This document shows, one piece after another, positions 1-8,214 of a DNA stretch of 64,000 bases. The stretch comes from Enterobacter wuhouensis. Lineage in GTDB: Bacteria; Pseudomonadota; Gammaproteobacteria; Enterobacterales; Enterobacteriaceae. The position numbers were made by a program, and so were the translations under genes. The DNA lies in NCBI RefSeq assembly GCF_004331265.1, contig NZ_SJOO01000005.1, positions 1 through 64,000 on the forward strand, in the 5' to 3' direction. The notes beneath the pieces are model-generated. The model worked only from the letters and a program-made list of their open reading frames with translations, made no database searches and had not been told where the DNA came from. Position 1 is the first letter of the stretch; every line of letters begins with the position of its first letter.

Positions 1-27
1 CATCCCGGTGTTGCCGGGACGGGCGCT

Positions 28-56
28 AATGTAAGGAAAAGCCGAACTGCCGTCAA
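28..56 (-). promoter_or_regulatory. Strong stable-RNA-type promoter reading leftward out of the window
   Basis: On the minus strand a -35 TTGACG (51-56) and a -10 TACATT (28-33) are separated by exactly 17 bases and followed by a GC-rich discriminator, the pattern of tRNA and rRNA promoters. In E. coli the neighbour of ghrA on this side is the tRNA-Ser gene serX, transcribed away from ghrA, so a tRNA promoter is the likeliest reading. The tRNA itself would lie outside the window. A short GC hairpin (CCCGG at 4-8, CCGGG at 14-18) lies in the putative leader. Confidence 0.6.
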
Positions 57-225
57 CCCACTTTTTCAGTAAATTAGCGCATTTAGACAAACTTCAGCCA
101 ACCTGATTCCTAAATGTGCTGAAAGCGCCTTTTTTATCAACAACGCGGTTTGTCGATAAATTTGTTATGCTGGCAATCCAGTTGAAAATGAAAATAAAAC
201 AGCGCAATAAAAGGCAGGAATGACC

Positions 226-1164
226 ATGGATATTATCTTCTATCACCCTACATTCGATACCGCTTACTGGATCAACGCGCTTTCGGCTGCGCTGCCGGAC
301 GCTCGCGTTCGCGAGTGGAAGCACGGCGATAATGAACATGCAGACTATGCGCTGGTCTGGCATCCTCCGGTTGACATGCTCCAGGGCCGCAAGCTGAAGG
401 CCGTGTTTGCCCTTGGTGCCGGCGTGGATTCGATTCTGAGCAAACTGAAAGCGCACCCTGAAATGCTGCCAGAGGATATTCCCCTGTTTCGCCTGGAAGA
501 TACCGGCATGGGGCAGCAGATGCAGGAGTACGCCGTCAGTCAGGTGCTGCACTGGTTCCGCCGCTTTGACGATTACCAGGCGCTCAAGCAGCAGTCACGC
601 TGGGAGCCTCTGCCGGATTACCCTCGCGAAGCGTTTACCATCGGGATCCTCGGCGCTGGCGTGCTCGGCTCAAAAGTGGCAGAAGCGCTTGCGCCGTGGG
701 GGTTCCCGCTGCGCTGCTGGAGCCGCACCCGCAAGGATTACCCCGGCGTCGAGAGTTTTGCCGGTGCTGACGAGCTGCCTGCGTTCCTGAAAGGCACGCG
801 CGTGCTCATCAACCTGCTGCCCAATACGGCGGAAACGGTGGGGATCATAAACGGTGCGCTCCTGAATCAGCTTGCCGACCAGAGCTACGTCATGAACCTG
901 GCGCGCGGCGTGCATCTGGTTGAGGCGGATCTACTGGCCGCTCTGAACAGCGGCAGACTCAAAGGGGCGATGCTGGATGTCTATAGCCGCGAGCCGTTGC
1001 CGACGGAAAGCCCGCTCTGGGCGCACCCGCGCGTGGCGATGACGCCCCATGTGGCAGCCGTGACCCGTCCGGCGGAAGCGGTGGCCTATATAACCCACAC
1101 CATTAGCGAAATGGAGAAGGGCAACCCGGTCACCGGGCAGGTCGACAGACAGCGAGGATACTGA
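226..1164 (+). CDS. ghrA: Glyoxylate/hydroxypyruvate reductase A
   Basis: Cytoplasmic NADPH-dependent 2-hydroxyacid dehydrogenase that reduces glyoxylate to glycolate and hydroxypyruvate to glycerate. The start at 226 gives 312 residues, the E. coli GhrA length, and AGGAA at 216-220 is well spaced for it; the ATG at 220 would add two residues. A Rossmann motif GAGVLG lies near residue 145. The catalytic Arg (NLARGVH), Glu (SREPLP) and His (TPHVAAV) of the D-2-hydroxyacid dehydrogenase family are all present in order. It is monocistronic, with its own terminator. Confidence 0.96.
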   Translation: MDIIFYHPTFDTAYWINALSAALPDARVREWKHGDNEHADYALVWHPPVDMLQGRKLKAVFALGAGVDSILSKLKAHPEMLPEDIPLFRLEDTGMGQQMQEYAVSQVLHWFRRFDDYQALKQQSRWEPLPDYPREAFTIGILGAGVLGSKVAEALAPWGFPLRCWSRTRKDYPGVESFAGADELPAFLKGTRVLINLLPNTAETVGIINGALLNQLADQSYVMNLARGVHLVEADLLAALNSGRLKGAMLDVYSREPLPTESPLWAHPRVAMTPHVAAVTRPAEAVAYITHTISEMEKGNPVTGQVDRQRGY

Positions 1165-1168
1165 GTCA

Positions 1169-1191
1169 AACCCGGCGTTAGCCGGGTTTTT
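1169..1191 (+). terminator. Rho-independent terminator of ghrA
   Basis: Perfect 8-bp stem AACCCGGC (1169-1176) and GCCGGGTT (1181-1188) with a GTTA loop, running into a T tract, five bases after the ghrA stop codon. Confidence 0.9.
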
Positions 1192-1248
1192 GCTAATAAT
1201 AGCGACCGATAACTGCTATCCTTGGGAAAAACAGCAGAGGAGAGAAAG

Positions 1249-1986
1249 ATGTATCCCGTAGACCTGCATATGCACACCGTCGCCAGTACCCACGCGTATA
1301 GCAACCTCCATGATTATATCGCCCAGGCTAAGATCAAAGGCATCAAGCTGTTTGCGATTACCGATCATGGCCCCGATATGGCGGATGCGCCGCACTACTG
1401 GCATTTTGTGAATATGCGCATCTGGCCACGTCTGGTGGACGGCATCGGGATACTGCGCGGCATCGAAGCGAATATCAAAAATATCGACGGTGAAATCGAC
1501 TGCACCGGTCCGATGTTGACCTCGTTAGACCTCATCCTGGCAGGTTTCCATGAGCCGGTCTTTGCGCCGCAGGATAAAGAAACCAACACCGCGGCGATGA
1601 TTGCGACCATTGCCAGCGGTAACGTACATATTATTAGCCATCCGGGTAATCCTAAGTATCCGATTGATATTCAGGCCGTCGCCCGGGCGGCAGCGAAACA
1701 TCGCGTGGCGCTGGAAATTAACAACTCCTCATTTGTACACTCGCGCAAGGGCAGTGAAGCCAACTGTCGCGAAGTGGCCGCGGCCGTGCGTGATGCCGGG
1801 GGCATGGTGGCCCTGGGCTCCGATTCGCATACCGCGTTTACGCTGGGTGATTTTACCGAGTGCCTGAAGGTATTGAACGACGTAGGGTTCCCGGAAGATA
1901 AGATCCTGAACGTTACGCCGCGTCGCATGCTCGATTTCCTGGAATCGCGCGGAATGGAACCGATTGACGAATTTGCCGATCTCTAA
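1249..1986 (+). CDS. ycdX: PHP-domain zinc phosphatase YcdX
   Basis: Trinuclear-zinc phosphatase of the PHP family, linked in E. coli to swarming motility; the physiological substrate is not known. The start at 1249 gives 245 residues as in E. coli and follows AGAGGAGAG at 1236-1244; an upstream ATG at 1222 would add nine residues with no family support. The metal-binding motif DLHMHT (His7, His9, His15) opens the protein, ITDHGPDM follows near residue 40, EINNSS lies in the middle, and GSDSHT near residue 192 supplies the last Asp and His. Twenty bases separate it from ycdY, so the two are probably cotranscribed. Confidence 0.95.
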   Translation: MYPVDLHMHTVASTHAYSNLHDYIAQAKIKGIKLFAITDHGPDMADAPHYWHFVNMRIWPRLVDGIGILRGIEANIKNIDGEIDCTGPMLTSLDLILAGFHEPVFAPQDKETNTAAMIATIASGNVHIISHPGNPKYPIDIQAVARAAAKHRVALEINNSSFVHSRKGSEANCREVAAAVRDAGGMVALGSDSHTAFTLGDFTECLKVLNDVGFPEDKILNVTPRRMLDFLESRGMEPIDEFADL

Positions 1987-2006
1987 TTGTGTAATGGAAT
2001 AAAAAA

Positions 2007-2561
2007 ATGAATGAATTCTCCATCCTTTGTCGCGTGCTGGGTACGCTGTATTACCGCCAGCCGCAAGACCCGCTGCTGGTTCCGCTCTTTACGTTAATTC
2101 GTGAAGGGAAGCTGGCGCAGAACTGGCCGCTGGAACAGGATGATTTGCTGGAACGTTTGCAAAAAAGCTGCGATATGCAGCAAATTTCAACGGATTACAA
2201 CGCGCTTTTCGTGGGTGAAGAGTGCCGTGTCTCCCCATTCCGCTCTGCCTGGCAGGAAGGCGCAACGGAAGCAGAAGTGCGCGCCTTCCTTTCCGAGCGC
2301 GGTATGCCGTTGACCGATACGCCTGCCGATCATATCGGCACGCTGCTGCTGGCGGCGTCCTGGATTGAAGATAACGCAGGGAACGATGAAAACGAAGCCA
2401 TCGAAACCCTGTTCGAAACCTATCTGCTGCCGTGGGTCGGCACCTTCCTCGGTAAAGTGGAAGCCCATGCGGCCTCGCCGTTCTGGAGAACGCTGGCGCC
2501 TCTTACCCGCGATGCCGTAGCTGCAATGTGGGATGAGCTTGAAGAAGAGAATGAGGAGTGA
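2007..2561 (+). CDS. ycdY: TorD-family redox-enzyme chaperone YcdY
   Basis: All-helical chaperone of the TorD/DmsD family; in E. coli YcdY is reported to assist zinc loading and activity of YcdX, which matches its place just downstream. It has 184 residues, the E. coli length. The family-type stretches YNALFVGEECRVSPF and PADHIGTLL, the latter close to the TorD E(P)xDH motif, are visible. There is no signal peptide or membrane segment, so it is cytoplasmic. Function is assigned by family and neighbour. Confidence 0.92.
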   Translation: MNEFSILCRVLGTLYYRQPQDPLLVPLFTLIREGKLAQNWPLEQDDLLERLQKSCDMQQISTDYNALFVGEECRVSPFRSAWQEGATEAEVRAFLSERGMPLTDTPADHIGTLLLAASWIEDNAGNDENEAIETLFETYLLPWVGTFLGKVEAHAASPFWRTLAPLTRDAVAAMWDELEEENEE

Positions 2562-2657
2562 TTTAGATCACAAATCTTCTGCAACGATACATTTCAACTT
2601 GCACATAGTGTGCTTCCGATCGCATTTATGGGATGCGCATCTGCTAAGATGCGCACC

Positions 2658-3140
2658 ATGAACATATTACTTTGCATTGCACTCACCACGGGCATCCTCT
2701 CCGGACTTTGGGGATGGGTGGCGGTGTCTCTTGGCTTACTGAGCTGGGCCGGATTCCTCGGCTGCACGGCCTACTTTGCCTGCCCGCAGGGTGGGGTGAA
2801 GGGGCTGTTTATCTCCGGCTGTACGCTGATGAGCGGCGTTATCTGGGCGCTGGTGATCGTGAAGGGCAGCGCGCTGGCGCCGCACCTTGAGATTCTGGGT
2901 TACGTCATGACGGGCGTGGTCGCCTTTTTAATGTGCATCCAGGCGAAGCACCTGCTGCTGTCGTTTGTGCCGGGAACCTTCATGGGGGCGTGCGCAACCT
3001 TTGCAGGGCAGGGGGACTGGCGGCTGGTGATCCCTTCCCTGATGCTCGGCTTACTGTTCGGCTATGCCATGAAGAACAGCGGCCTCTGGCTGGCGGCGCG
3101 GCGGGAGAAGGCGCAAAACATTCCTGCGGTGAGTGAATAA
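2658..3140 (+). CDS. ycdZ: DUF1097 inner-membrane protein YcdZ
   Basis: Small integral membrane protein of unknown function. The start at 2658 gives 160 residues beginning MNILLCIALTTGI, which lines up with E. coli YcdZ (163 residues). Upstream in-frame ATGs at 2610 and 2649 are not supported by homology. The ribosome-binding site is weak. About five hydrophobic segments fill the protein, with the conserved block LLSWAGFLGCTAYFACPQGG near residue 25, and the C-terminus is charged. It may have its own promoter in the 96-bp gap after ycdY. Confidence 0.88.
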   Translation: MNILLCIALTTGILSGLWGWVAVSLGLLSWAGFLGCTAYFACPQGGVKGLFISGCTLMSGVIWALVIVKGSALAPHLEILGYVMTGVVAFLMCIQAKHLLLSFVPGTFMGACATFAGQGDWRLVIPSLMLGLLFGYAMKNSGLWLAARREKAQNIPAVSE

Positions 3141-3170
3141 AAAAAGGCGAGATTGTTATCTCGCCTTTTT
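3141..3170. terminator. Bidirectional terminator between ycdZ and csgG
   Basis: A 13-bp perfect stem (AAAAAGGCGAGAT at 3141-3153, its complement at 3158-3170) with a TGTT loop. A-rich on one side and T-rich on the other, it can serve ycdZ on the plus strand and the csgDEFG operon on the minus strand. Confidence 0.88.
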
Positions 3171-3183
3171 TATGCGCGTCCAG

Positions 3184-4017
3184 TCAGGATTCCGGAGGAA
3201 CTGACATATCGCGGTATTTCACCAGTACCGGGTTTTGTGATTCAGATTTGTTCTGCAGATCCCAAAGCCCACGGTCAATACCGTCGTTAATCAGGAAGAT
3301 AACGCCGGTCTCGATGGCGGACATCAGGCACATCATGACCGGTTCATTAGAGGTATACCCAATTTCACCTTCCAGTAAACGCTGATAGTCGATAAAGCGG
3401 AAAACCCCGGCCTGTACTTCATAAGACAGAATGGTTTTGCTGGTGTTAACGGAAGAGAGGACTTCCCCCGTACTGACGTTAACAACGCGCAGGTTAACGG
3501 CAATTTGGTCAAGCTGGTACTGCGTATCGGCCCCGATACCGAAATAACGCGCCCCGACGCCCCCTGATTTCACATTGCTTTCGTAACCGATGATCGAGCC
3601 TTCAATCATCACGTTGGCGGCGGCAAGGGATTGCAACGGCATTCGGTTATTGTTCGCGACGGTACCATTTTCCTGGGCGGCACGAATAATTTTACGTTCA
3701 TTCAACAGGTTTTGAAGTCCCTGACGCTCGAGGGGGATAAACCACCGTGAATCCTTGAGTGCGGTAACTAACATAGCGGTAGCGCTTTGCGGCACAGCCG
3801 TTGAGAAGTTACTCGCCGGATACGGTTTAAATTGCCCCGTTTCATCCTGAATATTATAAACCGAGACAAATATTTTACCCGTAGGCGCAGGTAAATGCGT
3901 TAAATCACGGTAGCTTTGGGCCCGAGGCATTAAGGTTGGTTTTGCAGCTTCTTTAGGTGGAGCAGTTAAACAACCGCTCAATAAGCACACTGCAACTAAT
4001 ATCAGGAAGCGCTGCAT
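3184..4017 (-). CDS. csgG: Curli secretion channel lipoprotein CsgG
   Basis: Outer-membrane lipoprotein that forms a nonameric beta-barrel pore through which unfolded CsgA, CsgB and CsgF leave the cell. It has 277 residues, the E. coli length. The signal peptide ends in the lipobox LSGC with Cys16 as acylation site. The constriction-loop region around QPYPASNFSTAVPQSA and the conserved GYESNVKSGG are present. It is the last gene of the minus-strand csgDEFG operon and lies 26 bp after csgF. Confidence 0.97.
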   Translation of the reverse strand: MQRFLILVAVCLLSGCLTAPPKEAAKPTLMPRAQSYRDLTHLPAPTGKIFVSVYNIQDETGQFKPYPASNFSTAVPQSATAMLVTALKDSRWFIPLERQGLQNLLNERKIIRAAQENGTVANNNRMPLQSLAAANVMIEGSIIGYESNVKSGGVGARYFGIGADTQYQLDQIAVNLRVVNVSTGEVLSSVNTSKTILSYEVQAGVFRFIDYQRLLEGEIGYTSNEPVMMCLMSAIETGVIFLINDGIDRGLWDLQNKSESQNPVLVKYRDMSVPPES

Positions 4018-4043
4018 GATCGTTGTCCTTATTTCGAGGTTGT

Positions 4044-4457
4044 TTAGAAATCTGTCGAGTTACTTTGTAGGCCGGAAACCTGAATCGTCGATGTTTTTCC
4101 GGTTTTACGATCGGTAACATTCAGCTGGAGCTGCCCATCCTTATTGGCGATATCGACAATAAAGTCGTTGGTCACCATTCGGCCAGGTTTGCCGGTATTT
4201 ATATTGGTCAGCAGTCCGCCCAAAATCTGCGACTGGATGGCCTGGGTGAAGTTGTCCAGCGCTGATGGGGTGTCGACGCTAAAGTCCTTATAGCTGGGGT
4301 CTTTATAGGAGTTTTGGGCCTGGGCTTCGTTCAGCATGAACGCGCCGTTGTTGGGATTGCCACCAAAGTTAGGGTTGCGGAACTGGAACGTCATATTTCC
4401 GGCCCAGCTTATGGGTGTTATAAGCATTAACGAAACAACTGCATATGCAATACGCAT
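4044..4457 (-). CDS. csgF: Curli assembly factor CsgF
   Basis: Secreted accessory protein that caps the CsgG pore on the outside and anchors the nucleator CsgB at the surface. It has 137 residues (E. coli 138). The signal peptide ends at ISWA, and mature CsgF begins [14 protein letters not shown], the conserved segment that inserts into CsgG. It is followed by a helix ([10 protein letters not shown]) and a C-terminal beta region. It sits 23 bp after csgE in csgDEFG. Confidence 0.96.
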   Translation of the reverse strand: MRIAYAVVSLMLITPISWAGNMTFQFRNPNFGGNPNNGAFMLNEAQAQNSYKDPSYKDFSVDTPSALDNFTQAIQSQILGGLLTNINTGKPGRMVTNDFIVDIANKDGQLQLNVTDRKTGKTSTIQVSGLQSNSTDF

Positions 4458-4480
4458 GACAGCCTCCGGATATAGGGTCG

Positions 4481-4870
4481 CTAGAACTCGTCTTTTGCTA
4501 AATCGCTGGTGCTTAATAGCGCTTTATCTATTTGCAGGCGATTAATAGCGTCTTCAGTTAGTGCCAGTGCCTGGTCCACATTTTTATCGAAGTCCAATTT
4601 TGTAGGGAATAAAAACGTTTGATATATAACGTCTGAATTTGCCGTTATTGTTATCCAACTTCCCCATCGTGCACTGGGCCGTTCGTTGATTGTTATATTT
4701 CCAGTATATTTACTGTCCCATTTATCACTGAAGGCGCGATAAAAACTGTGCCCGATAGATGAAACGGTATGGTCTGTTAACAATCCGGGAACTTCGACCT
4801 CGACGGCCTGAACATTCCCTGCGGCGAGCAGAATGCCCGCTGCGGCAATCCAACTCAACGTGCGTTTCAT
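4481..4870 (-). CDS. csgE: Curli transport specificity factor CsgE
   Basis: Periplasmic protein that caps the inner face of CsgG, directs CsgA to the channel and holds it unfolded. It has 129 residues, with a signal peptide cleaved after NVQA and mature sequence starting [15 protein letters not shown]. Typical CsgE features [12 protein letters not shown] and [10 protein letters not shown] are visible. Only four bases separate it from the csgD stop, so translation is probably coupled. Confidence 0.96.
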   Translation of the reverse strand: MKRTLSWIAAAGILLAAGNVQAVEVEVPGLLTDHTVSSIGHSFYRAFSDKWDSKYTGNITINERPSARWGSWITITANSDVIYQTFLFPTKLDFDKNVDQALALTEDAINRLQIDKALLSTSDLAKDEF

Positions 4871-4874
4871 GTGA

Positions 4875-5525
4875 TTAACGCCTGAGGTTATCGTTTGCCC
4901 ATGAAACTGCCTGAGTTCGGTTTTTAACAGCTATCTTCTTGAAAAGATTATAGAGATGCGTCTTAACGGTATTTTCGCTGATAAATAACGAACGGGCGAT
5001 TTCAATATTTGAGGCGCCAATGCGCAACTTGTTCAGGATCTCTTTCTCACGATGCGTCAGCAGCGCGGACTCAGAGCTGTTGTAGCGATAATTTCCGGAG
5101 TGCGTGATGAGATAGCTGGCAAGCTTTTGCGAGAAATAGCACTCTCCACGCAATATGCCCTGCAGGCCTTCTACCACCCGATCTTCTTCTTCAGTGACGT
5201 AAAATACGCCATTGATATGCGGCCAGCTTTCGATGTCTCTGAAAGGATACTCATCAGGTGTGTTCAATAATAGCACGCGGATATTATTGTTTTTCCTGCT
5301 TAAATTGTCTTGCCAGTAATGGATGAGCTTTTTATCCGCTTCCATCATATCCAGCAAAATAATGCTGCCAGCAGCAATATCATCAAAAGAACGTTGAATA
5401 TTATGCAATTTCCCGTTCAAGGATAACGTTTGCTTTAAATGCTGTAATAAAGCGGTCGCTTGTAAAGAAGGCTTTGTGATCAACAGTAATGTATGACCAT
5501 GTAAACTATGGACTTCATTAAACAT
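4875..5525 (-). CDS. csgD: Master biofilm regulator CsgD
   Basis: LuxR-family transcription activator of curli and, through a diguanylate cyclase, of cellulose. It has 216 residues, as in E. coli. The N-terminal half is an atypical receiver-like domain. The C-terminal LuxR helix-turn-helix begins [12 protein letters not shown] near residue 155 and contains [20 protein letters not shown]. It is the first gene of csgDEFG. A long structured leader and a 764-bp divergent region upstream indicate dense regulation. Confidence 0.97.
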   Translation of the reverse strand: MFNEVHSLHGHTLLLITKPSLQATALLQHLKQTLSLNGKLHNIQRSFDDIAAGSIILLDMMEADKKLIHYWQDNLSRKNNNIRVLLLNTPDEYPFRDIESWPHINGVFYVTEEEDRVVEGLQGILRGECYFSQKLASYLITHSGNYRYNSSESALLTHREKEILNKLRIGASNIEIARSLFISENTVKTHLYNLFKKIAVKNRTQAVSWANDNLRR

Positions 5526-5673
5526 GATGAAACCCCACTTTTTTTAACACCTGACAGCTGCCCTCTGAATAAGAAAGAGGGCACCAGAAGTACTGACAGA
5601 TGTTGCACTGCTGTGTGTAGAATCAGACCATAACCTCCACAGGGAGGTAAATATAAAACAAATTTCGTACATC
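5526..5673 (-). promoter_or_regulatory. csgD mRNA leader with sRNA-target stem-loops
   Basis: Read on the minus strand, this stretch keeps the E. coli csgD leader segments GCAGTGCAACATCTGTCAG (around 5592-5610) and CAGCTGTCAGGTG (around 5548-5560). In E. coli these form two stem-loops bound by the small RNAs OmrA/B, McaS, RprA and GcvB. A hairpin GCCCTCT...AGAGGGC separates them at about 5556-5582. The outer boundary at 5673 is placed by the roughly 148-nt E. coli leader and is approximate. Confidence 0.65.
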
Positions 5674-6289
5674 TGATTTCAATCTAGCTATTACGAATTT
5701 TAAAGCAAGTGTTAATGATGTAACCAAATGTAAAAATCAATATTAATTTGTTAAAAACAGAGATTTGAAATGCTGTGTTTTGATAGGAAAGTTGTACAGG
5801 TTAATAACCCTGCACAGATTTTAAAAATCATACAAATAATTATAAGGAATTGATAGCTAACGATATATTTAATTTTATCGAATTGATGATGTGGTATGAG
5901 TCGCTGGAAATTACTAAGTACACGACCGCGCGTCAAGCCATCTTAAGAAAACACGGTTGATGTCACGGCCTGAAAGAAATGTCACCCAGGCGTCGCCCTG
6001 GTAAGTGCGTAAATCAGGCTGTGCACGCCGCTCCGCATTTGAACAACAGGGAAGAATAAATATTGTTTAAAAAAACTAAGCTGAACTGATTACAGTGGTT
6101 TTTGGCAGGAGTTAATACTTTGAGGTGATATTAAAAACAAAAATAACCCGCGCGGGTGAGATATTAAAAATGTTTCGCCAGACATACTCTTCACCGTAAC
6201 GACGCATTAACAACAAATGAGTCGTTTTAACACGAAGTCACAGTAGCAAAGGTATGTTGGTGATATATAGCCAGGTCCAGGGTGACAAC
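5674..6289. promoter_or_regulatory. Divergent csgD/csgB regulatory region
   Basis: An AT-rich, gene-free stretch between the two curli operons. Its length with the csgD leader (764 bp) is close to the E. coli intergenic region, which binds OmpR, IHF, H-NS, CpxR, Crl/RpoS RNA polymerase, MlrA and CsgD. I recognise one clear site, the CsgD box listed separately. Other sites were not assigned from sequence alone. Small ORFs here lack ribosome-binding sites and homology. Confidence 0.7.
6153..6163 (+). promoter_or_regulatory. CsgD-binding box upstream of csgB
   Basis: CGGGTGAGATA matches the published CsgD consensus CGGGKGAGNKA at every position. It lies 127 bp before the csgB start, a suitable distance for activating csgBAC given a leader of tens of bases. 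Confidence 0.8.
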
Positions 6290-6745
6290 ATGAAAAACAC
6301 ATCGTTATTTATGATGTTTACATTACTGGGTGTGCCTGGGTTTGTAGCCGCGGCGAATTCAGATTTAGCCAATGCTGAATATAACTTCGCGGTTAATGAA
6401 TTAAGTCGCTCCTCGTTAAATCAGGCAGCCATTATTGGTCAGCAGGGCGTAAATAATGACGCTCAGGTTCGTCAGGGCGGGGCAAAATTACTGTCCATTG
6501 TTACCCAGGATGGGGGTGGCAACAGAGCGAGAGTTGATCAATCAGGGACTTATAACTATGCGTATATCGCTCAGAGCGGCGTCGCGAACGATGCGAGTAT
6601 CACGCAGGATGGATATGGTAATAGTGCGAAAATTATCCAGCAAGGGTCGGGTAATAGAGCAAATATTACGCAGTACGGTACGCAGAAAACCGCAGTTGTA
6701 GTGCAAAAACAGTCGCAAATGGCCATTCGCGTTATTCAACGCTAG
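6290..6745 (+). CDS. csgB: Curlin minor subunit / nucleator CsgB
   Basis: Surface-exposed amyloid nucleator that templates CsgA polymerisation. The start at 6290 gives 151 residues, the E. coli length; the in-frame ATG at 6254 lies upstream of the GGTGA ribosome-binding site. A signal peptide ending VAAA precedes five imperfect repeats of about 22 residues with Q-x-G-x-x-N-x-A spacing (for example IGQQGVNNDAQVRQGG). The last repeat ends KQSQMAIRVIQR, the basic segment needed for surface attachment. The csgA start follows after 41 bp. Confidence 0.96.
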   Translation: MKNTSLFMMFTLLGVPGFVAAANSDLANAEYNFAVNELSRSSLNQAAIIGQQGVNNDAQVRQGGAKLLSIVTQDGGGNRARVDQSGTYNYAYIAQSGVANDASITQDGYGNSAKIIQQGSGNRANITQYGTQKTAVVVQKQSQMAIRVIQR

Positions 6746-6786
6746 CTATTTCGCGGCGACGTTAATCAATCCGATGGGGGTTTACC

Positions 6787-7233
6787 ATGAAATTTATCAA
6801 AGTGGCAGCGCTTGCAGCAATCGTAGTTTCTGGTAGTGCTATGGCGGGTCTTATTAACCAAGGTGGCTGGGGTCATGGCCCGGGTAATAGCGGCGGTCCA
6901 AAATCAACGCTGAATATTTACCAGAATGGTGGCGGTAACTCAGCTGTCGCCTTGCAGTCGGATGCAAGAAATTCAACGCTGTCAATTAGCCAGACGGGTG
7001 GCGTTAACGGGGCAGATGTTGGACAAGGTTCTGACGACAGCACCATTTCCCTGACCCAAAACGGCTTTGGTAACAGTGCTACACTCGATCAGTGGAACGG
7101 TAATCACTCCACCATGAACGTCAGCCAGTACGGCGGTGGCAACGGTGCCGCTGTTGACCAGACCGCATCCGGCTCGACCGTTAACGTTCAGCAGATTGGT
7201 TTTGGTAACCACGCTCAGGCGCACCAGTACTAA
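6787..7233 (+). CDS. csgA: Curlin major subunit CsgA
   Basis: Main amyloid subunit of curli fibres, secreted unfolded through CsgG. It has 148 residues (E. coli 151). A signal peptide ends SAMA, followed by the N22-type targeting segment GLINQGGWGHGPGNSGGPK and five repeats beginning STLNIYQ, STLSISQ, STISLTQ, STMNVSQ and STVNVQQ. Each has the S-x5-Q-x-G-x-x-N-x-A-x3-Q ladder of a beta-helix. Repeats one and five carry the Gln and Asn residues that drive polymerisation; two to four are richer in Asp and Gly. Confidence 0.97.
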   Translation: MKFIKVAALAAIVVSGSAMAGLINQGGWGHGPGNSGGPKSTLNIYQNGGGNSAVALQSDARNSTLSISQTGGVNGADVGQGSDDSTISLTQNGFGNSATLDQWNGNHSTMNVSQYGGGNGAAVDQTASGSTVNVQQIGFGNHAQAHQY

Positions 7234-7252
7234 TTCCACATCTACGCTGCAT

Positions 7253-7282
7253 AAAAAACAGGGCCTATGCCCTGTTTTTTTT
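7253..7282 (+). terminator. Terminator/attenuator between csgA and csgC
   Basis: A 12-bp perfect stem AAAAAACAGGGC (7253-7264) and complement (7269-7280) with a CTAT loop and T tract. It lies 19 bases after csgA and just before csgC, so most transcripts should stop after csgA and csgC should be made in small amounts. Confidence 0.88.
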
Positions 7283-7292
7283 CGGGGGAATC

Positions 7293-7625
7293 ATGAACAC
7301 GCTATTACTGCTTGCTGCGCTCTCAAGCCAGATAACCTTTCAGACATCGCACCAGGGCAATATGACCACCATTATTCCTCAGGTGATATTAACGGAATCG
7401 TGCGAGTGCCAGGTTCAGATCCTTTCTGTCCGGCAGGGGCAGGGCGGGCAAAGTACGTCGCAACAGCAAAATAGCTTTTCTATACCCGCTAATCAGACGA
7501 TTGATTTGACGAGGTTGAGTTTAAATATTGGCGCAGGGGATAGGGTGAAAATTACCGTCACCGTATCTGATGGAAAATCGCTTCATTTATCTCAGCAATG
7601 GTCACCACCCGATTCTGCGCTTTAA
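7293..7625 (+). CDS. csgC: Curli assembly inhibitor CsgC
   Basis: Periplasmic chaperone-like protein that stops CsgA from forming amyloid before export. It has 110 residues, as in E. coli. A short signal peptide MNTLLLLAALSS is followed by an immunoglobulin-like beta-sandwich. The CxC motif (ESCECQVQ near residue 33) is retained. GGGGGA at 7284-7289 serves as the ribosome-binding site. It is reached only by read-through of the preceding terminator. Confidence 0.94.
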   Translation: MNTLLLLAALSSQITFQTSHQGNMTTIIPQVILTESCECQVQILSVRQGQGGQSTSQQQNSFSIPANQTIDLTRLSLNIGAGDRVKITVTVSDGKSLHLSQQWSPPDSAL

Positions 7626-7754
7626 TCATTCATAAAATCAATATGTTGATGGATATGGCGAGAGTGAAGGGTTGTTACTAAGCTGGTATCAGGAACTGAA
7701 AAAATCTGCTTTCAGCCGCCTGGTATGACGTTTGTGATAATAAAGCGCTTCACC

Positions 7755-7778
7755 CCTCAAGGACGATCCTTATTGAGG
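7755..7778 (+). promoter_or_regulatory. Hairpin covering the ribosome-binding site of the 7789 gene
   Basis: CCTCAA GGA (7755-7763) can pair with TCC (767-769) and TTGAGG (773-778), with a three-base bulge TTA and a three-base loop. The 3' arm contains GAGG of the GAGGAG ribosome-binding site (7775-7780) for the ATG at 7789. The short loop and bulge make stability uncertain. Confidence 0.4.
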
Positions 7779-7788
7779 AGTACGCCAG

Positions 7789-8109
7789 ATGACCAAATAT
7801 GCCGCTCAACTTGTTTCAGGCCTCGGCCTGATCGTATCTGCTTTTATTACCCCCGCGTTCTCTGCCACCGTTGTTAACGGCGGCGTGATTCATTTCCGCG
7901 GCGCTATCGTTGCAGACCCGTGTGAAATTACGCCGCAGCAGCAACAGTTTTCCGTATCATGTCCACAGAATAACCGGATGCAAACACGGACGGTCAGCTA
8001 TGAGGAAGCGCTGAACGGCAAAACGACCAGCGACAATATCGCCAGCCTCAGCATGAAATACCTTAATCCAGAAAAAACGCTCGCCGTTGTACAAATTCAG
8101 TATCGATAA
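7789..8109 (+). CDS. ymdA: Small secreted fimbrial-subunit-like protein (YmdA position)
   Basis: A 106-residue exported protein lying where ymdA sits in E. coli, between csgC and ymdB. The signal peptide ends PAFSA. The mature start VVNGGVIHFRGAIVADPCEI resembles the first strands of type 1 pilin subunits, with Cys45 and a second Cys at FSVSCPQ that could form the pilin disulphide. The C-terminus ends VVQIQYR. No usher or chaperone gene is nearby, so it is an orphan. The symbol rests mainly on position; the pilin-like fold is inferred. Confidence 0.6.
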   Translation: MTKYAAQLVSGLGLIVSAFITPAFSATVVNGGVIHFRGAIVADPCEITPQQQQFSVSCPQNNRMQTRTVSYEEALNGKTTSDNIASLSMKYLNPEKTLAVVQIQYR

Positions 8110-8214
8110 TCCGTCTCTTCCGCCGCCCGGCGGGAGAGGTTTTCATCCGATAGTTTTTTTTCATCCTCTCCTCTGCGATACACTTAAGAAAATGGCGGGC
8201 AGGAGAGGGTTGGT

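Noticed and set aside
6787..7233. Tandem repeat array resembling CRISPR or minisatellite
   Set aside because: The periodicity of about 66-70 bp encodes the five curlin repeats of CsgA; there are no identical repeats with unique spacers.
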